From contig JBEKZQ010000127.1 of NCBI GenBank assembly GCA_049509675.1, positions 1-24,397 of the forward strand: a DNA stretch of 24,397 bases, given 5' to 3'. The notes beneath the pieces were generated by a model, which was not told the DNA's origin, did no database searches, and saw only the letters and a list, made by a program, of their open reading frames with translations. Position numbers and translations under genes: made by a program. The stretch's first letter is position 1, and each line of letters begins with the position of its first letter. The DNA comes from JBEKZQ01 sp049509675. GTDB lineage: Bacteria > Planctomycetota > Planctomycetia > Pirellulales > Thermoguttaceae. Shown in pieces: positions 14,439-21,800 of the stretch.

Positions 14439-16154
14439 ATGAGCAAGGCCAGAAAACTGGTGGGTGGGGAGACAAAATCCAAGACAATCACGTTCGGCGT
14501 CATGGCCACCGGCGATCCGCGCATCGACGCCGACTCCCGGCAACGGGCCGCCAATATCGTGGGCATCATCGCCGAGCGGGTGGCCGAAGCAGTCCGCTTG
14601 CCGGACGGTCAGCCGGTCGACGTGGTGTGGACGCCGCTGTTGGTCGACGGGGAGAAGCAGGCCGACATTGTCGGCCGCCTGTTCCGCGAGGCCGGCGTGG
14701 ACGCGGTGATTTGCGCCCCCGATACCTGGGCCTTCCCGCAACTCACCTTGATGAGCGTGCTGGCCCAATTGCCCGCCGATACGCCGGTGAACATCACCTG
14801 CGGCAATAGCGGGCCCAAGCCGGGCGTGGTCTACGCCCATGCCGTCAACGGCGCCCTGGCTCAGAGCGGGCGGCTGACCCACTTGAACGTGGGCACGTGG
14901 GCCGACACGGGCATGAACCCGCAACCCGCCGACGCCACGATCAAGGCGCTGGTCGATTGGTGCTACGCGGCCCTGACCTGCGCCGGACTGAAGGGCCGCC
15001 GCGTGGTGGTCTTCGGCCACGATTCGATGGGCATGGAAACGGCCCTGGCGCACGTCATTCCCACGCGGAACACCTTCGGCCTGGAAATCACCCGCCTGGA
15101 CATGAAATTATTGGCCGACATGCTCAACAAGGGCGCCTATGACAAGCAGGAGCTGGGCCGACTGCGGGCCTGGATCGACCTGCACGTGGGCCGGCGGCTC
15201 GATCTCAGCCAGAACGGGGCCGCCGAGCGTTTCGACAAATCGTTGGGGCTGTATCTGATCGTCCGCGACCTGCTTCGCGAGCTGAACGCGGTGGGCGGCG
15301 GTTTTATGAACCAACTGGAATGGGGCAGCGACCTGCGCGGCACGCCCTTGCCCATCGCCGACGTCATGGAGAGCCTGCTGAACTCCAGTTTCGACCACAA
15401 CGGCCCCAAGCCGCCCATGCCCTTCGCCACCGAGGCCGACGTGCAGGGACTGCTGACCATGCTCTTCAGCGTGTGGCTGTCGGGGGGCAATCCGCCGCTG
15501 TTCATGGACTTCCGCAAGGTGTGGGAGCCGTGGGAAATCCAGGGGCTGGCCCGCAGCCTGGGCGTGGCCTTCAAGGGCGACGAATTGTGGGCCCGGCAGG
15601 GCATTGTCGACGGCGACAACAGCGGCTCGGCCAGCTTCGATTGGGCGGGCCGGCCCGGCGATCCAGTGGAGAAGATCATGTCCAACGTCGCCATGCCGGG
15701 CGCCGAACTGTACTACTTCCCCGGCGGCGGCAACAGCGTCGCCTTTGTCACCCCAGGCGGCATCGACTGCCTTGCCGCCCGGCTGGCCTACAGCACGCTC
15801 TCCGGCATGTTCAGCCTGGTATGGGACGAAGCCGGCACGGTCGAGCTGCCGGAGAAACTGGCCGGGGCGGTGGCCAACACGTCGAACGTCACCTGGCCGC
15901 ACACCTGGATCGTGCCGAAATATGCCGTCATGGCCGAATACAAGCAGTACGCGCCGGCCAATCATTTCCATGCCGTGTGGAACCTGGCCCCCAGCCGGCT
16001 CGAGTACTGGATGGACCTGGCCAACGTGTTGTCGGTCACGCCGTGGGCGCGTCGGCCGCCGTGGATCGAGCAGGTCGACCGCCCCTTGCCGCTCTTGTAT
16101 CTGCTCAACGGCGGCGAGGCCAACGCCAAGTTGCTGCGGGCGAAAGCCCGGTAG
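14439..16154 (+). CDS. L-fucose/L-arabinose isomerase family protein (FucI-like)
   Basis: 571 residues, close to FucI (about 590). The family interconverts aldoses and ketoses such as L-fucose/L-fuculose with a metal ion in the cytoplasm. The metal-ligand residues can be placed: Glu332 in FATEADVQG, Asp357 in FMDFRKVW (25 apart, versus 24 in E. coli FucI E337/D361), and a His in NHFHAVW at 509/511, matching the C-terminal His528. The N-terminal region has GVMATGDPRIDADSR and VICAPDTWAFPQL, and the middle ITCGNSGPKPG. ATG 14439 has GGAG 8 bases upstream. No kinase, aldolase or transporter for fucose is adjacent, so the true substrate is open. Confidence 0.88.
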   Translation: MSKARKLVGGETKSKTITFGVMATGDPRIDADSRQRAANIVGIIAERVAEAVRLPDGQPVDVVWTPLLVDGEKQADIVGRLFREAGVDAVICAPDTWAFPQLTLMSVLAQLPADTPVNITCGNSGPKPGVVYAHAVNGALAQSGRLTHLNVGTWADTGMNPQPADATIKALVDWCYAALTCAGLKGRRVVVFGHDSMGMETALAHVIPTRNTFGLEITRLDMKLLADMLNKGAYDKQELGRLRAWIDLHVGRRLDLSQNGAAERFDKSLGLYLIVRDLLRELNAVGGGFMNQLEWGSDLRGTPLPIADVMESLLNSSFDHNGPKPPMPFATEADVQGLLTMLFSVWLSGGNPPLFMDFRKVWEPWEIQGLARSLGVAFKGDELWARQGIVDGDNSGSASFDWAGRPGDPVEKIMSNVAMPGAELYYFPGGGNSVAFVTPGGIDCLAARLAYSTLSGMFSLVWDEAGTVELPEKLAGAVANTSNVTWPHTWIVPKYAVMAEYKQYAPANHFHAVWNLAPSRLEYWMDLANVLSVTPWARRPPWIEQVDRPLPLLYLLNGGEANAKLLRAKAR

Positions 16155-16156
16155 CT

Positions 16157-16203
16157 GTAGGGCGGACTTCAGTCCGCCGGGGGTGGACAAAAGTCCACCC
16201 TAC
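16157..16203. repeat. Element E, two hairpins inside GTAGGG...CCCTAC
   Basis: It begins two bases after the stop of the isomerase gene. GGCGGACT pairs with AGTCCGCC, then GGTGGAC pairs with GTCCACC across AAAA, all enclosed by GTAGGG (16157-16162) and CCCTAC (16198-16203). It separates two converging genes and could act as a bidirectional terminator, although no T run follows. Confidence 0.75.
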
Positions 16204-16231
16204 GAGCGATTTGCTTGGACAGATCCAAGGA

Positions 16232-18322
16232 TCACACGGCGCCGGCCATGGCCGCCTTCTTCCGCTGCGCTATCACTTCCCGCTCGATGCTCGGCGGCAG
16301 GCGGCGGTACTTGGCGAACTCCAGGGTGAACGTGCCCTGGCCCTGCGTCAGGCTGCGCAGATCGGTGGCATAACCGAATGTTTCCGCCAGCGGGACCTCG
16401 CCCTCGATGCGTGCGGTCACTCCGTCGAGATCGGTGGCGACCACCATGCCGCGGCGGCTGGTGAGATTGCCCACCACCGAACCCTGGAACTGGCTGGGAC
16501 ACTCGATCTCGATCTTCATCACCGGCTCCAGCAGCACCGGCCGGGTTTGCGGGAAGTTCTCCCGCATGGCGGTCCGCGCACAGATCTGGAAGGCCATGTC
16601 GGAGCTATCGACTTCGTGATAGGAACCGTCCTCGACGGTCACCTTCAGGCCCACGACCGGATAGCCGGCCACGGGCCCCTTGTGGATCGTTTGGCGAAAG
16701 CCCTTCTCGATGGCGGGCAGGTACTGCTTGGGGATCCGCCCGCCCACGACTTCCTCCTCGAACTCGAACGGTTCGGCGGCGTCCTCGGGCAGGACGTCCA
16801 TGCGGCCGACGATGTGGGCGTATTGTCCGGAGCCGCCGGTCTGTTTCTTGTGCCGCGTGTTGAACTCGCAGGCCTGCGTGGGGGCTTCGCGGTAATTCAC
16901 CTTCGGCGCGCCGACCTCCACCTCGACGCTGTACTCGCGGCGGATGCGCTCCACGTAGATCTCCAGGTGCAACTCGCCCATGCCCGCAATGATCGTCTCG
17001 CTCGTCTCGTCGTCCGTCCAGACGTGCAGGGTGGGGTCCTCGCGGCGGAAGCGCTGCAGGGCCTTGGCCAGGCGGTCGGCGCCGTCGCGGTTCACGGGCG
17101 AGATGGCCATTTTGATCACCGGCTCGGGCACATACATGTTTTCCAGGGTGCAATAGGGATACTCGGCGGCATAGGTGTCGCCGCTGGCGGCGTCGACGCC
17201 CAGCACGGCCACGATGTCGCCGGCCTCGGCCGAATCGATCTCTTCGCGCTGGTCGGCGTGCATGCGGACGATGCGTCCGAAGCGCTCCTTGCGGCCGGTC
17301 CGCTGGTTGTAGTAACTGCCGCCCTTGGTGAACCGCCCCTGGTAGAGCCGCATGAAAGTGAGCGCGCCGTAGGCATCCTCCACCATCTTGAAGGCCATGG
17401 CCACGGTCGGCTTCAGCGGATCGGGCGTGAGCGGGAAGGCGTGGGCCGGGTCGTTGTGCGCAATCGCCTTGACCTGGCTTTCCAGGGGCGAGGGCAGATA
17501 GCGGACCACGGCGTCCAACAACGGCTGCACGCCCTTGTTGCGATAAGCCGAGCCCAGAAAAACGGGCGTCAGTTGCTGACTCGACACCGCCTGCTTCACC
17601 ACCCCATGCACGAGCGCCTGCGGCACGGCTTCCTCCGACAACAGCAACTCCATCAACTCATCGCTGTACATGGAGATCGATTCCAGCATGCGCTGCCGGG
17701 CATCGTGGGCGGCGGCGGCCAACTCGGCGGGCACCGCCTCGCGGCGGACGTGCTGGCCGTTGTCGCCGTCGAAATAAATGGCCTGCTGGGCGACCAGATC
17801 CACCACGCCGCGGAAATCGGCCTCGCTGCCGATGGGAATCTGCATCAGCACCGCGTCGCACCCCAGCTTGGCCCGCAACTGCTCGGCCACCTTCCGGGCG
17901 CTGGCCCCGGTGCGGTCCATCTTGTTGATGAACGCCAGGCGCGGCACGCGATAGCGGCGCATCTGGCGGTCGATGGTCAACGACTGGGCCTGCACGCCGC
18001 CGACGGCGCAGAGCACGAGGATCGCGCCGTCCAGAACGCGCAAACTCCGCTCCACCTCGACCGTAAAGTCGACGTGGCCCGGCGTGTCGATCAGGTTGAT
18101 GGTCGCATCGCCCCACGCGACGCTCGTGGCGGCGCTGGTAATGGTGATGCCGCGCTCTTTCTCCAACTCCATGTGGTCCATGGTGGCGCCGTCGCCGCCG
18201 CCATGCACTTCCTGCATGCGGTGGATCCGGCCCGAGTAGAACAAGATCCGCTCGCTGAGCGTCGTCTTGCCCGAATCGATATGGGCCGAGATGCCGATGT
18301 TCCGCAACTTCGACAGTTCCAT
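16232..18322 (-). CDS. fusA: Elongation factor G, mitochondrial/spd-type
   Basis: 696 residues, full length. This GTPase moves tRNA and mRNA on the ribosome after peptide transfer. G1 AHIDSGKT at 13-20, G2 around RGITI, G3 DTPGHVDF, G4 NKMD and G5 GSA are intact, and domains II-V continue to the end (ETIIAGMGELHLEIYVERI, YHEVDSSDMAFQICA, SLTQGQGTFTLEF). The Ser in AHIDSGKTT with FYSGRIH is characteristic of the mitochondrial EF-G1/spdEFG1 branch rather than the str-operon EF-G. The gene stands alone with its own strong promoter at 18364-18392 and has no ribosomal protein genes next to it. A second EF-G elsewhere in the genome is expected for planctomycetes. Confidence 0.93.
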   Translation of the reverse strand: MELSKLRNIGISAHIDSGKTTLSERILFYSGRIHRMQEVHGGGDGATMDHMELEKERGITITSAATSVAWGDATINLIDTPGHVDFTVEVERSLRVLDGAILVLCAVGGVQAQSLTIDRQMRRYRVPRLAFINKMDRTGASARKVAEQLRAKLGCDAVLMQIPIGSEADFRGVVDLVAQQAIYFDGDNGQHVRREAVPAELAAAAHDARQRMLESISMYSDELMELLLSEEAVPQALVHGVVKQAVSSQQLTPVFLGSAYRNKGVQPLLDAVVRYLPSPLESQVKAIAHNDPAHAFPLTPDPLKPTVAMAFKMVEDAYGALTFMRLYQGRFTKGGSYYNQRTGRKERFGRIVRMHADQREEIDSAEAGDIVAVLGVDAASGDTYAAEYPYCTLENMYVPEPVIKMAISPVNRDGADRLAKALQRFRREDPTLHVWTDDETSETIIAGMGELHLEIYVERIRREYSVEVEVGAPKVNYREAPTQACEFNTRHKKQTGGSGQYAHIVGRMDVLPEDAAEPFEFEEEVVGGRIPKQYLPAIEKGFRQTIHKGPVAGYPVVGLKVTVEDGSYHEVDSSDMAFQICARTAMRENFPQTRPVLLEPVMKIEIECPSQFQGSVVGNLTSRRGMVVATDLDGVTARIEGEVPLAETFGYATDLRSLTQGQGTFTLEFAKYRRLPPSIEREVIAQRKKAAMAGAV

Positions 18323-18363
18323 TCCACGCTATCCGCAGCAGTTCAGGTGTGAAGAAACACGTA

Positions 18364-18392
18364 ATTATAAGCCGAATGGGGCATACGTGCAA
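18364..18392 (-). promoter_or_regulatory. Strong promoter of the EF-G gene
   Basis: TTGCAC (18392-18387), a 17-base spacer and the perfect TATAAT (18369-18364) on the minus strand, giving a leader of about 35 bases before the ATG at 18322. Confidence 0.75.
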
Positions 18393-18443
18393 CCTGCAAA
18401 CTCGCGCCGTGTACCACCGGCTGCTTGTCGCGCGCGTCGCCGA

Positions 18444-18543
18444 GTGCCACTGGCTTCGCCAGTGCTTCTGCAGGAATGACCTGACTGGAATACGCCGGGG
18501 GCTGATCGATCGCAAAGGAAACACCGGCAAAGCCAGTGGCGCC
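18444..18543. repeat. Element C, copy 2
   Basis: Left arm GTGCCACTGGC, TTCGCCAGTG; right arm GGCAAAGCCAGTGGCGCC. The right half (CTGATCGATCGCAAAGGAA) matches, in reverse orientation, the left half of copy 1 at 13708. It is uninterrupted here, about 100 bp long. Together with B copy 2 it fills the 371-base gap between EF-G and the ROK kinase. Confidence 0.75.
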
Positions 18544-18555
18544 CGGTGCGACAGG

Positions 18556-18697
18556 CTAGTGGTCTGTCCAACTTGAGTTTACGGGTGCCACGGTTGGCTC
18601 GTCCAACCGTGTTTCCAGCACTGCTGGGCAAGCCGGGCACCGACCGGAGGTTGGTCGTGGCACCCAACCGGTAATGTCAAAATGGACAGACCACTAG
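18556..18697. repeat. Element B, copy 2 (142 bp, 15-bp terminal inverted repeats)
   Basis: CTAGTGGTCTGTCCA (18556-18570) is exactly mirrored by TGGACAGACCACTAG (18683-18697). The body carries GGGTGCCACGG, the hairpin CGGTTGG/CCAACCG, CAGCACTGCTG and GTGGCACCC, nearly the same as 2910-3003. The outermost CTAG on each side may be a 4-base target duplication. The right CTAG supplies the stop codon of the ROK kinase gene. Confidence 0.88.
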
Positions 18698-19755
18698 CAA
18701 CAGCGATTCGCGGCCTGGGGCTTGACATCCCGCAAATGGTCCAGCCGCGCGATTCCCGCCGCGCCGATGAAGCCCGCATCGCCGCCAAGAATGGCAAAAT
18801 CGATGACCGTGCGCTCGGCAAGCAGGGGAAAGGCGCGGCGGGCGATTTCTTCCTTGATCCGCGCCAAGAATCGTCGCCCCACCGGGCTGGCGTGCCCGCC
18901 GAAGGTCATGGCGCCGCCCAACAACACGCCGTCGGGGTCGATCGTGTGCATGAGATTGACGCAACCCACGCCCATGTGGCCGGCCGTCTCCAGGATGACT
19001 TCCATCGACAAGGCATCGCCCTTCTCGGCCTCCTCGGACATCATCTTAGGGGTCAACTCCTCGCCGGCGGCAAGACGCGGCGTGAGCGACGTGGCGCGGC
19101 CCGCAGCCAGCAATTCCCGGGCCCGCCGAATGACGGCCGTGGCGCTGGCGTAGGCCTCCAGGTGTCCGCGCCGTCCGCAGCCGCACATGCGGGCGTCCTC
19201 GGCGTCGTTAATGATGATGTGTCCGCACTCGCCGCCGTGACTGTGCTCGCCGTTGATCGCCATGTCGCGGACAATGATGCCACAGCCGATCCCCGTGCCC
19301 AGGGTAAAGAGCACCATGCTGTGGAAATCGCGGCCGGAGCCGGTCCAGAACTCGCCGTAGGCGGCCGCATCGGCGTCGTTGACAAAGCTCACCGGCAAGC
19401 CGCAATGGTGGGCGACGCGATCGCGGATGGGAAAATCATCCCATCCTTTCAGATTCACCGGCTTTACCAGGCGTCCCGCGGGAATGTCCATGGTGCCGGG
19501 CGAACCGAGGCCCACGCGGCTGATGGCCGTCGGCGTCAGTTTCGCCCGACAGATGGCCTCGCCGACCGCGGCGCCCATGCGTTGGGCGGCGTCTTCCGCG
19601 CCCCTTTCCACCTGCGTGGGGATGCTGAGCCAGGACAGCGGGCGACCGAGGTCGTCGACAACTCCCACCTTTACCCCCGTCCCGCCCAGATCGATGCCTG
19701 CAAAGAATGGTCCCTGGGCCTCCTCGGCAGCAATGAAACGATGCTCTTGTGTCAT
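18694..19755 (-). CDS. ROK-family sugar kinase (glucokinase-like)
   Basis: 353 residues from ATG 19755, with AAGAG upstream and a good promoter at 19792-19820. ROK kinases phosphorylate glucose or related hexoses with ATP in the cytoplasm. Seen: the phosphate loop FAGIDLGGTGVKVGVV at ~18-33, the catalytic region VSFVNDADAAAYGE, LGTGIGCGIIV, GGECGHIIIN with the zinc-ligand His, and CGCGRRGHLEAYAS. The usual third Cys of the CxCGxxGCxE zinc motif is His here, which could still bind zinc. The C-terminal LLGGAMTFGG fits as well. The stop codon lies in the end of element B. It is divergent from a response-regulator gene. Glucokinase is the likeliest activity, but ROK specificity is not certain from sequence. 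Confidence 0.88.
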   Translation of the reverse strand: MTQEHRFIAAEEAQGPFFAGIDLGGTGVKVGVVDDLGRPLSWLSIPTQVERGAEDAAQRMGAAVGEAICRAKLTPTAISRVGLGSPGTMDIPAGRLVKPVNLKGWDDFPIRDRVAHHCGLPVSFVNDADAAAYGEFWTGSGRDFHSMVLFTLGTGIGCGIIVRDMAINGEHSHGGECGHIIINDAEDARMCGCGRRGHLEAYASATAVIRRARELLAAGRATSLTPRLAAGEELTPKMMSEEAEKGDALSMEVILETAGHMGVGCVNLMHTIDPDGVLLGGAMTFGGHASPVGRRFLARIKEEIARRAFPLLAERTVIDFAILGGDAGFIGAAGIARLDHLRDVKPQAANRCC

Positions 19756-19780
19756 GGCGATGCTCTTTAGTGGAACGCGC

Positions 19781-19820
19781 ACGAAACGTACAGTATACGA
19801 AACGCGGGTAGTTTCGGCAA
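19781..19820 (-). promoter_or_regulatory. Promoter of the ROK kinase gene with direct repeats
   Basis: TTGCCG (19820-19815), a 17-base spacer and TATACT (19797-19792) on the minus strand. ACGAAACG (plus-strand reading) occurs at 19781-19788 and 19797-19804, a 16-base period flanking the -10 box, which is suited to a regulator binding one face of the DNA. Confidence 0.6.
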
Positions 19821-19883
19821 CGGATATTCTTTCATACCCAACGGGAGAGGGGAATTGCAACAGCCTTCGCGTGGACCGTGCAA

Positions 19884-19912
19884 TTGCGGATGGCCCTTGC
19901 AACTGCTACTCT
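19884..19912 (+). promoter_or_regulatory. Candidate promoter of the response-regulator gene
   Basis: TTGCGG (19884-19889), a 17-base spacer and TACTCT (19907-19912). The palindrome GCAATTGC (19880-19887) overlaps the -35 box, and TTGCAA is found at 19855-19860 and 19897-19902, exactly 42 bases apart. These may be regulator sites. Confidence 0.35.
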
Positions 19913-19949
19913 GGACTGAGCAACAACCACAGGAGAAGAAACGCCCATC

Positions 19950-20642
19950 ATGGAAACCGATCCACAGCCAGCGTCGCAGGGCCGGTCGTGGCCGCCGCCG
20001 CGCATCCGCGTCCTCATTGTCGAGGACCACCCGGTGGTGCGCCGCGGACTGTGCGGCGCCATCGCCGCCGAGCCCGACATGGACGTCTGCGGCCAAACGG
20101 CCGACACCATCGAGGCGCTGCAACTGGTCGATTCGGCCCGGCCGCAGGTGGTGGTCGTCGATCTGTTCCTCAAGAGCGGCCACGGCATCGATCTGATCGA
20201 GCAGATCAAGGCCGGCCACAGCGACGCGGCCATGCTCGTCTCGTCCATGCAGGATGAGGCGATCTTTGCCGAGCGCGCCTTGCGGGCCGGCGCCCTGGGC
20301 TACGTGAGCAAGCTGGAACCGATCGAACACCTGGTCGACGCCATCCGCCGCGTCGCGCGCGGCGAGGTCTGCGTCAGCCCGGCCATCGCCAACGCCCTCT
20401 TGCAAAAGATGGTTGCCGGCGAACCGTCCGATCCGGCTTCGGTTCGCGACCTCTCCAACCGCGAGTTGGAAGTGTTCGACATGATCGGCCATGGCATGAG
20501 CACCAAACAGATCGCCAAGCGGCTGGACCTGAGCCCCAAGACCATTGACACCTATCGCGACAGCATCAAGAAGAAGCTGAATCTGGCCAACGCGAACCAA
20601 CTCAGCCGGCGCGCCGTGCAATGGGTGCTGGAACACCACTAA
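19950..20642 (+). CDS. NarL/FixJ-type response regulator
   Basis: 230 residues. The receiver domain (~18-135) has the acidic pair E25/D26 in VEDH, the phosphoacceptor D71 in VVVVDLFLKSG, the conserved Ser in MLVSSMQD and K121 in YVSKLEP. The LuxR-type HTH (~165-226) reads LSNRELEVFDMIGHGMSTKQIAKRLDLSPKTIDTYRDSIKKKL. All residues for phosphorylation and DNA binding are present. No histidine kinase is adjacent, so it is an orphan here. AGGAG lies rather far (about 14 bases) from the ATG. The next gene starts 28 bases after the stop, so the two may be co-transcribed. Confidence 0.92.
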   Translation: METDPQPASQGRSWPPPRIRVLIVEDHPVVRRGLCGAIAAEPDMDVCGQTADTIEALQLVDSARPQVVVVDLFLKSGHGIDLIEQIKAGHSDAAMLVSSMQDEAIFAERALRAGALGYVSKLEPIEHLVDAIRRVARGEVCVSPAIANALLQKMVAGEPSDPASVRDLSNRELEVFDMIGHGMSTKQIAKRLDLSPKTIDTYRDSIKKKLNLANANQLSRRAVQWVLEHH

Positions 20643-20670
20643 CCGAAGTCCCTCAACGAGGAGTCGATTC

Positions 20671-21618
20671 ATGGATCGTCGCACTTTCCTGCACCATGCG
20701 GTCGTCGGCGCCGGCGTCGTGGCCGGCGCGTCGAGGCCCAACCTGTTGTCCGCCGTTGCCGCCCAGCCGGCGTCCAGGAAAGCAGCCGTGCTGCGACTGT
20801 GCAGCCAGGAATGGATCGTGCCGGGCGGCAGCGTCAAGGAGAAGGCCGAGAAGATCCTGAAGTGGGGCGGCTGCGGACTGGAATTCGGCGGCATCGACGT
20901 CCGCCGCGCCGAAGCCGTCCGCAAGGAACTGGAAGGCACCGGCATCGCCCCGGCCGCCTTGTGCTGGGGCAGTTGCCACGGAGATCTCATCTCCACCGAC
21001 CCGCAGAAGCGCAAGAAGGCCGTCGCCGCCTTCAAGCAGGTCCTCGATGCGGCCGCCGCCCTGGGCTCCACCGGCGTGATCTGGGTCCCCTGCTTCAACG
21101 GCGAAACCAAGCTGACCCCCGCCCAGATCGACCCGCGCATGGACGACCTCCTCGGCGAGATCGGCGCCTATGCGCAAAAAATCGGCGCCCGCTCGCTGCT
21201 GGAACCGCTCAACAAAGGCGAGACCTTTTACGTCAATCGCCTCGAACAGGCGGCAGCCATCTGCCGGCGGTTCAACAACCCGGGCGTTTGCATGATGGGC
21301 GACTTCTATCACATGGCGAAGGAAGAGAAGAGCGACGAGATGGCCTTCGTAACCGGCGGCGCCTGGGTGCATCACGTCCACCTGGCGACCGGCAAGAGCC
21401 GCATCCTGCCCGGCCAGGAGCCGCACAGCTACGTCTCGGGCTTCAAGGGTCTCAAGCGGATCGGCTACCAGGACTTTTGCAGCCTGGAATGCGACGTCAA
21501 GCCCACCAGGCCGAGCGTCGACGCCAACGGCAAGACGACGCTGCTGCGCGACCCGGACGTCGAGATCCCCAAGGCCTTCGCCTTCCTGAAACAGCAGTGG
21601 GAAGAAGCCCGGATATGA
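20671..21618 (+). CDS. Tat-exported sugar phosphate isomerase/epimerase-like TIM barrel
   Basis: 315 residues, ATG after GAGGAG. The N-terminus MDRRTFLHHAVVGAGVVAGA is a twin-arginine signal, so the folded protein is exported. The rest is an AP-endonuclease-2/xylose-isomerase-like barrel. Candidate metal ligands are Glu in LLEPLNKGE, Asp and His in MGDFYHMA, His in HHVHLATG, and Glu in SLECDV, the usual E-D/H-H-E set of hydroxypyruvate isomerases and sugar epimerases. Planctomycetes have many such exported copies and the substrate is unknown. It lies 28 bases after a response-regulator gene, probably in the same transcript. Confidence 0.88.
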   Translation: MDRRTFLHHAVVGAGVVAGASRPNLLSAVAAQPASRKAAVLRLCSQEWIVPGGSVKEKAEKILKWGGCGLEFGGIDVRRAEAVRKELEGTGIAPAALCWGSCHGDLISTDPQKRKKAVAAFKQVLDAAAALGSTGVIWVPCFNGETKLTPAQIDPRMDDLLGEIGAYAQKIGARSLLEPLNKGETFYVNRLEQAAAICRRFNNPGVCMMGDFYHMAKEEKSDEMAFVTGGAWVHHVHLATGKSRILPGQEPHSYVSGFKGLKRIGYQDFCSLECDVKPTRPSVDANGKTTLLRDPDVEIPKAFAFLKQQWEEARI

Positions 21619-21650
21619 GGCGCCATCCTATTCTCGTCGGACCAGCCCAG

Positions 21651-21780
21651 GTAGGTCAGGCACTCCTGTGCCTGACGCCTGATTGCACAGCCGGACTAAA
21701 TGCCCGGCCGTTTTCCGGGACGGCGGGTGAATTGCGAAGCCTGAAACCTGAAACTGTCAGGCAAGGGATGCCTGACCTAC
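21651..21780. repeat. Element D, 130-bp inverted repeat
   Basis: GTAGGTCAGGCA (21651-21662) is mirrored by TGCCTGACCTAC (21769-21780). Each arm also forms its own hairpin: AGGCACTCCTGTGCCT and AGGCAAGGGATGCCT. The middle includes GCCCGGCCGTTTTCCGGGACGG. It lies between the converging TIM-barrel and PPK2 genes. Confidence 0.85.
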
Positions 21781-21800
21781 GGGACCCTTGCCTTCCGGCC

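Noticed and set aside
16157..16203. Element E as a classical intrinsic terminator
   Set aside because: Stems are strong but no T run follows on either strand; recorded as a repeat with possible terminator function.
15320..18352. A 1010-codon plus-strand open frame
   Set aside because: It overlaps the intact fucose isomerase and the intact EF-G on the other strand; it is a shadow frame.
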